Below are positions 16,913 to 26,241 of a stretch of DNA of 64,000 nucleotides, piece after piece. Source of the DNA: JBNKHG01 sp050290225 (GTDB lineage Bacteria > Pseudomonadota > Gammaproteobacteria > Pseudomonadales > Cellvibrionaceae). Each line of letters opens with the position of its first letter. Position 1 is the stretch's first letter. The notes under the pieces are model-generated. The model searched no databases and was not told the DNA's origin. It saw only the letters and a list, made by a program, of their open reading frames with translations. Made by a program: the position numbers and the translations under genes. The DNA is taken from NCBI GenBank assembly GCA_050290225.1, contig JBNKHG010000007.1, forward strand, positions 83,626-147,625, written 5' to 3'.

Positions 16913-18256
16913 ATGCCCCAGGCCGCACAAGCGCTGCCACTCGATACGGACGACCTGTCGCCCGCCACCAGGACCCAACACCGGCTGGACGATGCCGGCC
17001 AGTCCCCCGACTCTATTCCGCCGCTGCAGCCGGCACCTGAAGGACCACAGTCCGGTTCCCTTCCGGAAAATGCGTCGGGAACCGATCTCAAATCCGCGTT
17101 TGAACTCTTTAACCAGATGTCTCAGCAGCTGGCCGATTCCTATAGCGTGTTGGAAAATCGCGTCAGCGAACTCAACAGGGAGCTGAAAACGGTCACTGCC
17201 CAGCGTCTCAGCGAATTGGCGGAGAAGGAACGCCTCGCTCATCGCCTGGAAAGTCTGCTTAACTTCCTGCCCGGTGGTGTGGTGGTGTTGGATGCCACAG
17301 GTCGGGTCAGCGAGTGCAACCCGGCGGCGCGGGAAATGCTCGGCGAACCCCTGGACGGACAATCCTGGCGCGATGTGATTGTGCGTTGCTTCGCTCCGCG
17401 TCGCGATGATGGCCATGAAGTATCCACCCGCGATGGACGTCGCATCAGTATCGCTACCCGTTCCCTGGGAGAGGATGGCCAGATTATCCTGCTTACCGAC
17501 CAGACGGAGACCCGCCGGCTACAGGCCGAACTGAGCCGTCACGAAAGGCTATCGGCTCTGGGCAAAATGGTCTCAGCACTGGCTCACCAGATTCGCACCC
17601 CGTTGTCGGCAGCCATGCTCTACGCCGGCCACCTTTGCGGTTCCAAAATCAAGGAGCCCCAGCGCCAGCGATTTTCCGAAAAGCTGTTGAAACGCCTCAA
17701 TCATATGGAACGGCAGGTACAGGACATGCTGCTGTTTGTTAAAGGCGAGATACCGCTTAACGATTGGGTGACAGCCGCCGAGTTGCAACGAGCCTTGGCC
17801 GATGAGATGGAAGTGGTGATCACGGCCTCAGGGGCGCAGTGCAGTTGGGACAATCAGTGTCCTGAGCAGTTTTTGCTCTGCCACCGTGAAGCCCTGGTCG
17901 GGGCGTTGCTAAATCTGGTTAACAACGCCCTCCAGGCTGTCGAGAGTCAGGCGCGTCTGCATATTCGCCTGGCCCTGACCCCGGAGCAACAGTTGGCCGT
18001 CAGTGTGGTCGACCAGGGGCCGGGAATTCCCGCCGACATCATGGACACTGTCAGCGATCTGTTTGTGACCACCAAGCCTCAGGGGACCGGCCTGGGGTTG
18101 GCGGTAGTGGAATCTGTGGCCCGGGCCCATAAGGGGCGTTTTGTATTGCAGTCCGAACCGGGCCAGGGCACCTGCGCAACGCTGATACTGCCGGTGGCAG
18201 ATTTTTACCGTACCAGTGAATCACTGGAAGACGACTCGAGTGTGGTGGAGAAGTAA
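16913..18256 (+). CDS. fleS: Flagellar sensor kinase FleS (FlrB)
   Basis: A soluble histidine kinase of 447 aa that phosphorylates FleR. A Pro-rich N-terminus is followed by a short coiled coil (about 60-110), a PAS domain (about 115-200, LLNFLPGGVVVLDATGRVSECNPAAREMLG), a HisKA dimer with His225 in LAHQIRTPLS, and an HATPase domain with NLVNNALQAVE and GTGLGLAVVES. No membrane segments are seen, as for FleS/FlrB. The ATG at 16913 is chosen for its AAAGGAGA ribosome site; the reading frame is open further upstream. Only 2 bases separate it from fleR. Confidence 0.94.
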   Translation: MPQAAQALPLDTDDLSPATRTQHRLDDAGQSPDSIPPLQPAPEGPQSGSLPENASGTDLKSAFELFNQMSQQLADSYSVLENRVSELNRELKTVTAQRLSELAEKERLAHRLESLLNFLPGGVVVLDATGRVSECNPAAREMLGEPLDGQSWRDVIVRCFAPRRDDGHEVSTRDGRRISIATRSLGEDGQIILLTDQTETRRLQAELSRHERLSALGKMVSALAHQIRTPLSAAMLYAGHLCGSKIKEPQRQRFSEKLLKRLNHMERQVQDMLLFVKGEIPLNDWVTAAELQRALADEMEVVITASGAQCSWDNQCPEQFLLCHREALVGALLNLVNNALQAVESQARLHIRLALTPEQQLAVSVVDQGPGIPADIMDTVSDLFVTTKPQGTGLGLAVVESVARAHKGRFVLQSEPGQGTCATLILPVADFYRTSESLEDDSSVVEK

Positions 18257-18258
18257 GC

Positions 18259-19800
18259 ATGGCGATTGCAGCCTTAAAACAAGAACAAGACACAGCCATC
18301 AAGATTCTGGTTGTTGAGGATGATAGTGACCTGCGAGAAGCACTGACGGACACCCTGGAATTGGTCGATTACCAGGTAGTGGCTGCGTCCAGTGCCGAAG
18401 AGGCCGTCAAGTTACTGGCGCTGCATACCGATATTCGTATGGTTGTTTCCGATGTCAATATGGGGCAGATGAGCGGTCATGATCTGTTGTGCGAAGTCAA
18501 GCAGCGCTACCCGCATATTCCGGTCATGTTGATTACCGCCTACGCCAGCATCAGCCAGTCTGTGCATGCGATGCGCGAGGGGGCTGTGGATTACCTGGTG
18601 AAACCCTTCGAACCCAAAGTGTTACAGGAAACCGTCGCCCGTTACGTGGGCGGTGGTGATTTGCCGCAAGGGGACGAGCCCGTGGCCAATGCACCCTCGA
18701 GCCAGCAACTGCTGCAACTGGCTCGACGGGTGGCGCAGTCGGATTCGACCGTGTTGATCATCGGTGAGTCTGGCACCGGTAAGGAAGTGCTGGCGCGCTA
18801 CGTCCACAACCATTCGCCACGGGCCACCCGACCCTTCGTTGCCATCAACTGTGCCGCGATTCCGGAGAACATGCTGGAAGCGATGTTGTTTGGTCACGAA
18901 AAAGGGGCCTATACGGGTGCCGTCAATAGCGCTCCGGGAAAGTTTGAGCAGGCCAATGGTGGCACTTTGCTATTGGATGAAATCTCTGAAATGGACTTGG
19001 GATTGCAAGCCAAGCTATTGCGTGTGCTGCAGGAGCGGGAGGTGGAACGCTTGGGTGGGCGCAAGACCATTCCTCTGGATGTGCGCGTTATTGCCACCTC
19101 CAACCGCGACATGCGCCGAGAGGTGGCCGAGGGCAAATTCCGCGAAGACCTGTATTTCCGCCTGAGTGTACTGCCCCTGCAATGGGCGCCCCTGCGAGAC
19201 AGGCCCGAAGATATTTTGCCGCTGGCCCGGAAACTGCTACAGCGCCATGCCCGGAAACAGCGGCGCTCCGGGGTTCAACTGGGTGCAGAAGCCAGGCAGG
19301 CGCTGCTCAGCTATCCGTGGCCCGGTAATGTGCGAGAGTTGGACAATGTTATGCAGCGGGCCCTGATCCTGCAATTGGGGCCGGTCATCGGCGCCAATGA
19401 CCTGGGTTTGGAAGGGGTCTCGGCTATGCCTGTCTACAGCGAGAAACCCAGTTTACTGGATGCAGCCGTGAAAGTAGGGCCAGCTACCACCGAGCCTCTG
19501 GCAAGCCCGCCGGTATCCACAGCGACTGTGGCAATGGTCGCCCCTGTGCCACCGGAATCGCTGACAGGTTTTGCGATGCCTTCAAGGTCGGAAGTGCTGG
19601 AGGCGGTGGATGATGCCGGCGCCGTGCTGGGCGCCGATCTGAAACAGCGCGAGTTTGAGATCATCGTCAATACCCTGCGACAAGAGCGCGGCAGCCGCAA
19701 GCACACTGCTGAGCGTCTGGGCATCAGCCCCAGAACCCTGCGCTACAAAGTGGCGCGCCTGCGGGAGCATGGCTTCGATGTGGACGCTGCCCTGGTATAG
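18259..19800 (+). CDS. fleR: Flagellar response regulator FleR (FlrC)
   Basis: An NtrC-family activator of 513 aa for middle flagellar genes with sigma-54. It has a receiver domain (about 14-130) with phospho-acceptor Asp65 in VVSDVNMGQ and Lys in LVKPFEP. The AAA+ domain has Walker A GESGTGKE (169-176) and Walker B GGTLLLDEIS, and a C-terminal Fis-type HTH (HTAERLGISPRTLRYKVARLREHGF) closes the protein. The sigma-54 contact loop reads GAYTGA (216-221) rather than GAFTGA. A long Pro/Ala/Val linker (about 395-445) precedes the HTH. It is translated with fleS. Confidence 0.95.
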   Translation: MAIAALKQEQDTAIKILVVEDDSDLREALTDTLELVDYQVVAASSAEEAVKLLALHTDIRMVVSDVNMGQMSGHDLLCEVKQRYPHIPVMLITAYASISQSVHAMREGAVDYLVKPFEPKVLQETVARYVGGGDLPQGDEPVANAPSSQQLLQLARRVAQSDSTVLIIGESGTGKEVLARYVHNHSPRATRPFVAINCAAIPENMLEAMLFGHEKGAYTGAVNSAPGKFEQANGGTLLLDEISEMDLGLQAKLLRVLQEREVERLGGRKTIPLDVRVIATSNRDMRREVAEGKFREDLYFRLSVLPLQWAPLRDRPEDILPLARKLLQRHARKQRRSGVQLGAEARQALLSYPWPGNVRELDNVMQRALILQLGPVIGANDLGLEGVSAMPVYSEKPSLLDAAVKVGPATTEPLASPPVSTATVAMVAPVPPESLTGFAMPSRSEVLEAVDDAGAVLGADLKQREFEIIVNTLRQERGSRKHTAERLGISPRTLRYKVARLREHGFDVDAALV

Positions 19801-19981
19801 GGGCAGCGTAGAGGAATCGGGTATATTTATCTTAAAACTGCAATGCAGGCGTCATGGAAGCGTCATCTTCAAAAGGTAGTTTCTGGGCTTGACCACCAGC
19901 AGCGAGCAGGTTATTTTCCGCTTGCGGTTTGCGTGTATATAAAAAACAGTGACATTGTGAGTATCGATAAGGAGTCTCGGT

Positions 19982-20185
19982 ATGATCAGTAATAAAGCCT
20001 CGAAACCCGCTTCATCCTTACCCTTTCCCGCTATTGATAGCGAAGAAATTCTCAGTACGATTTTTAACGACACCGTCCCCCCTGATCCAGCAACTGTAGA
20101 CAATCGCCGGCGGCTGGAAGACCGTTTGGAAACTCTGCGACTGCGCCGGGAAATGCGTGAGTTTGATTTTGAATTTGACGGATAA
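19982..20185 (+). CDS. Small PA3496-like protein
   Basis: A 67-aa polar protein with the C-terminal pattern NRRRLEDRLETLRLRREMREFDFEFD. This resembles the RRRIEDxLERRRLR...FD motif of the small PA3496 family (annotated as putative envelope integrity proteins; function poorly known). The ATG at 19982 follows AAGGAG. It has no signal peptide or membrane segment. It stands alone between fleR and fliE, 181 bases after fleR, and may have its own promoter. Family assignment is by pattern only. Confidence 0.6.
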   Translation: MISNKASKPASSLPFPAIDSEEILSTIFNDTVPPDPATVDNRRRLEDRLETLRLRREMREFDFEFDG

Positions 20186-20283
20186 CCTCCATCGCTTCCA
20201 ACGCGAGCGATGTACCCGTTCACTCGGGCTCACTTTAAAATGTTCGGCTTTTTTCGGTTTGGCCTTTGGCAATTGATCCACTG

Positions 20284-20632
20284 AGGAGAGATACAACACC
20301 TTTAAATTAGGTTCCTCTGAATAATCCGTGGGTATGATGTGGTTCGAGAGTCTATTAACCTGTTGAAATTCAAGATCTTTTTGTGGTAGGTCGGTAAATA
20401 TTATTCGAATATCATTTATGAAGGTTTAGGCACGAAGTGATAGTCAGCAAAGTGCCAAAAGCGGACTCTTGCGGCTTGCGGCTTGCGGCTTCAAGCGGCA
20501 AGCCACAAGTATTCGTGGCACGTCGGTTCGTCCGCTTGCGGCACGAACGAGACGTCGTTACCAATGCATGGATCATAACAACCAACAAATTTTTCTGAAG
20601 AACCTTAAATTAAGGTGTTGCGTCTCCAGCTG
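20284..20632. mobile_element. Non-coding block bounded by long imperfect inverted repeats (MITE-like)
   Basis: The left arm (about 20284-20335; core ACAACACCTTTAAATT then AGGTTCCTCTGAATAAT) is repeated in inverse orientation at about 20577-20632 (core reverse complement CAACACCTTAATTT then AAGGTTCTTCAGAAAAAT). The arms match along roughly 45-50 bases with a few gaps. The interior has no coding frame and contains a TTGCGGC triple repeat and a hairpin. It looks like a small non-autonomous element or a large stem-loop in the 626-base gap before fliE. Target duplication is unclear. Confidence 0.5.
20469..20505. repeat. Heptamer TTGCGGC triple repeat with hairpin
   Basis: TTGCGGC occurs three times head to tail (20469-20489), then the complementary AAGCGGCAAGCC gives a 12-bp stem with one mismatch. 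The heptamer style resembles the large repeat block at 62248-62568 and the hairpins before fliK, so a common repeat family is possible. Confidence 0.6.
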
Positions 20633-20699
20633 TCGTTGAAGCCGTCATTATTTTTATCCCCCAGCTATCAGCGGCAACTCTATGCCGAGCGGCAACAAT

Positions 20700-20715
20700 T
20701 GGCCCATTTTGTGCA
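20700..20715 (+). promoter_or_regulatory. Possible sigma-54 promoter of the fliE operon
   Basis: TGGCCCATTTTGTGCA keeps the essential GG-N10-GC spacing but is less perfect in both boxes. It lies about 97 bases before the fliE ATG, where a FleQ-dependent promoter is expected. A hairpin ATTTGGC/GCCAAAT (20736-20756) lies between it and fliE. Confidence 0.45.
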
Positions 20716-20811
20716 GTAGTTCACCGCAAAGGATAATTTGGCTAAAAAAGCCAAATATTTGTCGAATCCTCCCAGGCAACCCCTGGTCGGGTGAAAATTG
20801 GTGATTACAGC

Positions 20812-21189
20812 ATGACAGATCGCGTTGATATCAGTCGCTTAATGGTGGAGATGCGGGCACTGAAAGCCCAGACCCAGGCTTTTAGCCGCCCCCAGGGCAT
20901 AGCCGCCCAGGATATTGCCGAGCTCAAGTCCAGCACAGGCTTAAAAGTTGGCGACGGTCCGGAGGCCCCCGGTTTTGGCGAGCTCCTGGAGCAGGCAGTG
21001 AACAAGGTTAATGAGACCCAAAAAGCCGCAGGGGCCATGCAAAAGGACTACGAGTTGGGGGCGCCAAACGTGGATATCACCGACGTGATGGTGGCGTCGC
21101 AAAAAGCCAGTGTGTCTTTCCAGGCGATGGTCCAGGTGCGTAACAAGCTCCTGGAAGCCTATAAAGATGTAATGAATATGCCTGTGTAA
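20812..21189 (+). CDS. fliE: Flagellar hook-basal body protein FliE
   Basis: FliE (125 aa) joins the MS ring to the rod. The C-terminal family signature is clear: FGELLEQAVNKVNETQKAAGAMQKDYELGAPNVDITDVMVASQKASVSFQAMVQVRNKLLEAYKDVMNMPV. The ATG at 20812 is preferred to the in-frame GTG at 20791. It heads the fliEFGHIJ run and fliF follows after 63 bases. The N-terminal third is slightly longer than in the enteric protein, as in Pseudomonas. Confidence 0.94.
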   Translation: MTDRVDISRLMVEMRALKAQTQAFSRPQGIAAQDIAELKSSTGLKVGDGPEAPGFGELLEQAVNKVNETQKAAGAMQKDYELGAPNVDITDVMVASQKASVSFQAMVQVRNKLLEAYKDVMNMPV

Positions 21190-21252
21190 TAGGATTTTCG
21201 GCCGTTACGGCAACCTAGACAGTCGAACACAGCCTGAAACAAACGGGATTTT

Positions 21253-22950
21253 ATGGCAAGCGATACCACCTCTGATGATCTCGCCGGCGGCGCGCTGCGG
21301 GATCGCAGCACAAGTGATCTGGTTGAGGGTTTCAATAACCTGAATATCCTGCGCCAGGCAGGATTGATGGTTGGGCTGGCCGCCAGTGTCGCCATCGGTT
21401 TTGCCGTGGTGCTTTGGACCCAGGGCGAGGATTATCGTCCCCTCTACGGCAGCCTCGATCGCCTCGACTCCGCTGAAGTGGTGGAGCTGCTGGAACAGCA
21501 CGACGTCAAGTTCAAGGTGGACGGCGCTACCGGTGCGTTGCTGGTGGCGGACAAAGACATTCATAAAGCCCGACTCAAATTGGCTGAAGCGGGAATTCCC
21601 GGCGATAAATCGGTCGGCTTCGAACTCCTCGATCAAGAGCAGCCGCTGGGCACCAGTCAGTTTATGGAAGGCGCCCGTTTTCGCCGCAGCCTGGAGGGTG
21701 AACTGTCGCGCACCATTACCAGTATCCACAGTGTTCGCAGCGCCCGGGTGCACCTGGCCATACCCAAGCGGTCAGTGTTCGTGCGCGATAGCCGCAAGCC
21801 CACGGCATCGGTTTTTGTAGAGCTGTTTCCCGGGCGCGCTATCAAGCCGGCTCAGGTCAAGGCGATTGCCAACCTGGTGGCGTCCAGCATTCCCGAGATG
21901 GCAATGGAAGATGTGACCGTCGTGGACCAGAAAGGCAACCTCCTGTCCACCGGTGAGGAAAGTCAGGAACTGGTGGTGGCGGCGCGGCAGCGGGAATATA
22001 CCCGCAAGCTGGAGTCGGATATCACCCAGCGTATCAACAGTATTCTCGATCCCGTTGTCGGCACCGGCCGCTACAAAGCTGAAGTGAGTGCCGATGTGGA
22101 TTTCACCCAGGTGGAACAGGCCGAGGAAATTTTTAATCCCGACCTTCCCGCCATGCGTAGCGAACAGACTCTGGATGAACAGCGCGTCGGCGCCGACACT
22201 GTCGGCGGAGTGTCCGGGGCCCTAACCAATCAACCGGGCGCGGATGGCGCAGCGCCGGAAGTGGCCAGCCGGCGTCCGAACGGCGATAGTCAGCCCTCGA
22301 GCAATACCCGTAAACAGGCCACGCGAAACTATGAACTGGATCGCACCGTCAGTTACACGCGCCACCAGCTGGGAACCCTGCGCCGGCTTACGGTGGCGGT
22401 GGTGGTGGACGACCGGCTGCTGCAGGATGCGGGGGGCAACACCCGGCTGATGCCCTGGAGTGAAAATGAACTGGAGCGTCTGTCGATTCTGGTGCGCGAT
22501 GCCGTGGGTTTCTCGGCGGTACGCGGTGACAGTGTCAATGTCCTGAATTCACCTTTCGTTGCCCGCCAGGAGTTCGAGGTGAGCGAAACGCCTTTTTGGG
22601 AGCAACCCTGGTTCCTCTCTGTTGCCAAGCAACTGGCAGGCTTGCTGATTATTCTGGCGCTGATCCTGGGGTTGTTGCGACCGGTGCTCAAGAGTTTGAC
22701 GGTGGCTGGCGTTAAATCGAAAGAGGCGGAGGATGCCCGCGAGATGGCGGCTTTGGAAGAGGCGGGCCTGACCGCGTTTGACAATCTTTCCGATGAAACC
22801 GTGACCTTGACCGGCACGGGCGATGCGCTGGCGTTGCCGAGCCCGGAAGAGAGCTACGAACAGCAGCTTAATGCCGTTAAGGGCTTGATTGCTGAAGACC
22901 CGGGACGGGTGGCGCAGGTCGTCAAGGGCTGGGTAAATGCCGATGAGTGA
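21253..22950 (+). CDS. fliF: Flagellar MS-ring protein FliF
   Basis: FliF (565 aa) builds the MS ring in the inner membrane, the base of the motor. Transmembrane segments lie near residues 37-57 (GLMVGLAASVAIGFAVVLW) and 455-475 (QLAGLLIILALILGLLRPVL). The ring-building motifs are present between them (YRPLYGSLDRLDSAEVVELLEQ, EGELSRTITSIHSVRSARVHLAIPKRSVFVRD). The C-terminal cytoplasmic tail that binds FliG follows the second segment. Its end overlaps fliG by 14 bases, indicating translational coupling. Confidence 0.96.
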   Translation: MASDTTSDDLAGGALRDRSTSDLVEGFNNLNILRQAGLMVGLAASVAIGFAVVLWTQGEDYRPLYGSLDRLDSAEVVELLEQHDVKFKVDGATGALLVADKDIHKARLKLAEAGIPGDKSVGFELLDQEQPLGTSQFMEGARFRRSLEGELSRTITSIHSVRSARVHLAIPKRSVFVRDSRKPTASVFVELFPGRAIKPAQVKAIANLVASSIPEMAMEDVTVVDQKGNLLSTGEESQELVVAARQREYTRKLESDITQRINSILDPVVGTGRYKAEVSADVDFTQVEQAEEIFNPDLPAMRSEQTLDEQRVGADTVGGVSGALTNQPGADGAAPEVASRRPNGDSQPSSNTRKQATRNYELDRTVSYTRHQLGTLRRLTVAVVVDDRLLQDAGGNTRLMPWSENELERLSILVRDAVGFSAVRGDSVNVLNSPFVARQEFEVSETPFWEQPWFLSVAKQLAGLLIILALILGLLRPVLKSLTVAGVKSKEAEDAREMAALEEAGLTAFDNLSDETVTLTGTGDALALPSPEESYEQQLNAVKGLIAEDPGRVAQVVKGWVNADE

Positions 22951-23977
22951 TAAAACTACCGCCCAGGAATCGAAACCGATCAAGGTCAAACTGAGCAGGG
23001 TGGAGCAGGCGGCGATCCTGTTGATGACCCTCGGGGAGAGCGATGCGGCTGAAATCCTCAAGCATATGGGGCCCAAGGAGGTCCAGCGTATCGGCACGTC
23101 CATGTCGCAACTGAGCAATGTGCAACAGTTTGAAGTGGAAGCGGTACTGTCCAATTTTCTCGATGAGGTCCGCACCCTTACCGGCCTGGGAATGGGCTCC
23201 GACAGCTATATCCGCAATATGCTGGTTACGGCGCTGGGGGAAGATAAAGCCAATGGTTTGATCGACCGCATATTGCTGGGGGGCAACACCACCGGCCTGG
23301 ATACCCTTAAGTGGATGGAGGCCCGCTCGGTGGCGGATATTATCCGCAATGAGCACCCGCAGATCCAGGCCATCGTCATGGCCTACCTGGATCCTGACCA
23401 GTCCGCCGAAATCCTGACTCACTTCGCCGAAAAGATGCGCCTCGATATTATGATGCGGGTGGCGGCACTGGATACGGTGCAACCCAGTGCGTTGCAGGAG
23501 TTGAACGATATTCTTGAGAAACAGTTCTCGGGTAACGCCAGTTCCCAGACAAAGAATATGGGAGGCTTCAAGGTCGCCGCCGAGATCATGAACAACCTGG
23601 ACAGCTCGGTCGAGGCCGACTTGATGGATTCCATCAAAGAGGTGGACGAGGATATGGGCAATCAGATCCAGGACCTGATGTTTGTTTTCGACAATCTGCG
23701 GGAGGTGGACGACCGGGGCATCCAGGCGCTTCTGCGCGAAGTCTCGTCGGAGGTATTGATTCTGGCGCTCAAGGGTGCAGACGAAGGCCTGCAGGAAAAA
23801 ATCTTCACCAACATGTCGAAGCGGGCGGCAGAATTGCTGCGTGATGACCTCGAGGCGAAGGGGCCGGTCAAGGTCTCCGAAGTGGAAGGCGCGCAAAAAG
23901 AAATTCTCACCATTGCCCGGCGCATGGCCGATTCCGGCGAAATCATGCTGGGTGGCAGTGGCGAGCAGATGATGTAA
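22937..23977 (+). CDS. fliG: Flagellar motor switch protein FliG
   Basis: FliG (346 aa) is the rotor protein on which the stators push. The three-domain structure is intact: an N-domain that binds FliF, a middle domain with EHPQIQAIVMAYLDPDQSAEIL (the EHPQ motif), and a C-domain with the torque helix (DDRGIQALLREVSSEVLILALKGADEGLQEKIFTNMSKRAAELLRDDLEAKGPVKVSEVE). The start lies inside the end of fliF; ATG at 22937 or 22943 is possible. Confidence 0.96.
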   Translation: MPMSDKTTAQESKPIKVKLSRVEQAAILLMTLGESDAAEILKHMGPKEVQRIGTSMSQLSNVQQFEVEAVLSNFLDEVRTLTGLGMGSDSYIRNMLVTALGEDKANGLIDRILLGGNTTGLDTLKWMEARSVADIIRNEHPQIQAIVMAYLDPDQSAEILTHFAEKMRLDIMMRVAALDTVQPSALQELNDILEKQFSGNASSQTKNMGGFKVAAEIMNNLDSSVEADLMDSIKEVDEDMGNQIQDLMFVFDNLREVDDRGIQALLREVSSEVLILALKGADEGLQEKIFTNMSKRAAELLRDDLEAKGPVKVSEVEGAQKEILTIARRMADSGEIMLGGSGEQMM

Positions 23978-23998
23978 GCCTGCGGCGCCTGCCTGGAT

Positions 23999-24814
23999 AT
24001 GAGTCAGAAATTACCCAACCGCATTCCCGCCGAGGATCTGGAGTCCTGCCTGAGCTGGTCGCTGCCTGAAATTGGCAGCGGAGGCAAAATACTCCCCAGT
24101 GCTGAAAAGGAAGCTCGAGAGCGCCAACAGGAACAGCGGCGGCGAGATTCGGAAGTGGTGGAAGAACTCGACAGCAATGCCGTCAGCTTTGAGCCGATCA
24201 CCGCCAAGCAGTTACAGGAAATGACTGAAACGGCCGAAAAGGAGGGTTACCAGCAGGGACACGAGCAAGGCTACAGAGACGGCCAGACCGAAGGCTACAG
24301 GGCCGGGCAGCAACAGGGAGCGGAAGAGGTGCGCACACGGCTAACGGCCGAACAGCAGCGATTGACCCAGGTGGCTGAAGCGCTGTTGCTACCATTGGCC
24401 CGCCAGGATGATGCTATCGAGACCGCCTTGTTGGACATTGTCTGTACATTGGCGCGCGCGGTGATCAAACGCGAACTCTATACCGACTCCAACCATATTT
24501 TGAGCTTGGTACAGGAAGCCGTGGCGTCGCTGCCAGTGGGCGCAAAAAATTTAACGGTGGTACTCAACCCCGATGACCTGGCACTGGTGGAGGCCTTTGC
24601 CGAGGAGAGGCAAAAAGAATGGCGGTTTGTCGGGGACAATGATTTGCTGCCCGGTGGTTGCCGCATTGAAACCTGTGAGAGCCTGGTGGATTACTCCGTC
24701 GAGAAACGCATGGAAACGGTGTTGGCGCAATTTGTAAACAGGCAGTTGGCCGCCGCAGATGAAAGCGACGATATATCGCCGCCCGAGACGATCGAACCCG
24801 GGGTGCCAGAATAA
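23999..24814 (+). CDS. fliH: Flagellar export regulator FliH
   Basis: FliH (271 aa) holds the export ATPase FliI inactive and delivers it to the export gate. The glycine-repeat segment GYQQGHEQGYRDGQTEGYRAGQQQG (about 80-105) is the classical FliH GxxxG helix. The C-terminal stator domain follows (LARAVIKRELYTDSNHILSLVQEAVASLP, and DYSVEKRMETVLAQF). Its stop codon overlaps the fliI start (TAATG). Confidence 0.93.
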   Translation: MSQKLPNRIPAEDLESCLSWSLPEIGSGGKILPSAEKEARERQQEQRRRDSEVVEELDSNAVSFEPITAKQLQEMTETAEKEGYQQGHEQGYRDGQTEGYRAGQQQGAEEVRTRLTAEQQRLTQVAEALLLPLARQDDAIETALLDIVCTLARAVIKRELYTDSNHILSLVQEAVASLPVGAKNLTVVLNPDDLALVEAFAEERQKEWRFVGDNDLLPGGCRIETCESLVDYSVEKRMETVLAQFVNRQLAAADESDDISPPETIEPGVPE

Positions 24815-26196
24815 TGGCGCTTGATAGACTTGATCCGCTTGAGCGTTTAAACCGTTACCGTCCCAGCGGACCCATCAACCTGCACCCGGAAGCGGAAGGG
24901 CGCCTGACGCGCCTGGTTGGCATGACCCTTGAGGCTGTGGGGCTTAGGGTATCGGTCGGCCAGCAGTGCGAAGTGATTGGGTCGGACCAGCGTCGAGTCG
25001 AGGCTGAAGTTGTGGGTTTCGCCCAGGATAAAATTTATTTGATGCCGATTCAGCGGGTCGAAGGCGTACAGCCCGGCGCGCGGGTGGTGCCTGTCTCCAG
25101 CCAAATGGGCATGCGGGTTGGCCCGCAGTTACTGGGACGGGTGGTCAATGGTTTGGGGCAGCCCCTCGACAGTAAAGGCCCGGTGGGAGGTGAGGACTTC
25201 CTGGAATTTGCCCCCATGGCTATCAACCCCTTGAATCGCCACCCTATCAATAAGCCGCTCGATGTGGGGATCCGCGTAATCAATTCGCTGATCACTGTCG
25301 GTCGGGGCCAGCGCTTGGGACTTATGGCCGGCAGCGGTGTCGGCAAAAGTGTGCTGATGGGAATGATGACCAAGTTCACAACCGCCGATATTGTGGTGGT
25401 GGGTCTTGTCGGCGAGCGTGGTCGGGAGGTGAAAGAATTTATCGACCATATTCTTGGTGAAGAGGGTTTGCGACGCGCTGTGGTGGTGGCATCGCCCGCG
25501 GACGATGCGCCGCTAATGCGCCTTCGAGCCTCTCAGTTGGCCACCCGTATCGCCGAATACTTCCGCGACAGCGGAAAAAATGTCCTCTTGTTGATGGACT
25601 CCCTTACCCGTTACGCTCAAGCGCAGCGGGAGATTTCCCTGGCCATTGGCGAGCCGCCTGCCACCAAGGGTTATCCACCCTCGGTGTTTGCCAAGATTCC
25701 GCAGTTGGTGGAGCGGGCCGGCAATGCCGCTGAAGGTGAAGGCTCGATCACGGCTTTCTACACGGTGTTAACCGAAGGGGATGATCTGCAGGATCCCATT
25801 GCCGACGCCGCACGGGCTATTCTCGACGGACATGTGGTGTTGTCGCGCCGACTTGCCGAAGAGGGTATCTACCCGGCAGTGGATGTGGAGGCTTCCATTA
25901 GTCGCGCCATGCCCAATATCGTATCGGAAGGGCACCTGAAAGCCATGCAGCGGTTCAAACAGTTGAACTCCCGTTACCGGCAAAACCGTGACCTGATCAG
26001 CATCGGTGCCTACACCGCCGGGGCGGATCCGGAAACAGACATCGCTATCGAGCGCCATCCCCACCTGCGCCAGTTTGTGCAACAGGGATTGGGTCAGGCG
26101 TTCGGCTTTGATGAGAGCCTGGCGCAACTGGAGGCCGTGCTGCAACCGGGGCATACAGCCCAGCCGGCGGGAGCCAGTGTACCCCAGCCGGACTAG
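24814..26196 (+). CDS. fliI: Flagellum-specific ATPase FliI
   Basis: FliI (460 aa) is the ATPase of the type III export apparatus. Walker A GSGVGKS is at 173-179 and Walker B is within NVLLLMDSLTRYAQAQREISLAIGEPPATKGYPPSVFAKIPQLVERAG, the signature of the FliI/YscN/F1-beta group. The C-terminal helical domain is complete. The ATG overlaps the end of fliH by one base. Confidence 0.97.
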   Translation: MALDRLDPLERLNRYRPSGPINLHPEAEGRLTRLVGMTLEAVGLRVSVGQQCEVIGSDQRRVEAEVVGFAQDKIYLMPIQRVEGVQPGARVVPVSSQMGMRVGPQLLGRVVNGLGQPLDSKGPVGGEDFLEFAPMAINPLNRHPINKPLDVGIRVINSLITVGRGQRLGLMAGSGVGKSVLMGMMTKFTTADIVVVGLVGERGREVKEFIDHILGEEGLRRAVVVASPADDAPLMRLRASQLATRIAEYFRDSGKNVLLLMDSLTRYAQAQREISLAIGEPPATKGYPPSVFAKIPQLVERAGNAAEGEGSITAFYTVLTEGDDLQDPIADAARAILDGHVVLSRRLAEEGIYPAVDVEASISRAMPNIVSEGHLKAMQRFKQLNSRYRQNRDLISIGAYTAGADPETDIAIERHPHLRQFVQQGLGQAFGFDESLAQLEAVLQPGHTAQPAGASVPQPD

Positions 26197-26241
26197 AAAA
26201 TTGATAGAACCTGTTTCTGTGACAAATAATACAGGGTTGCA

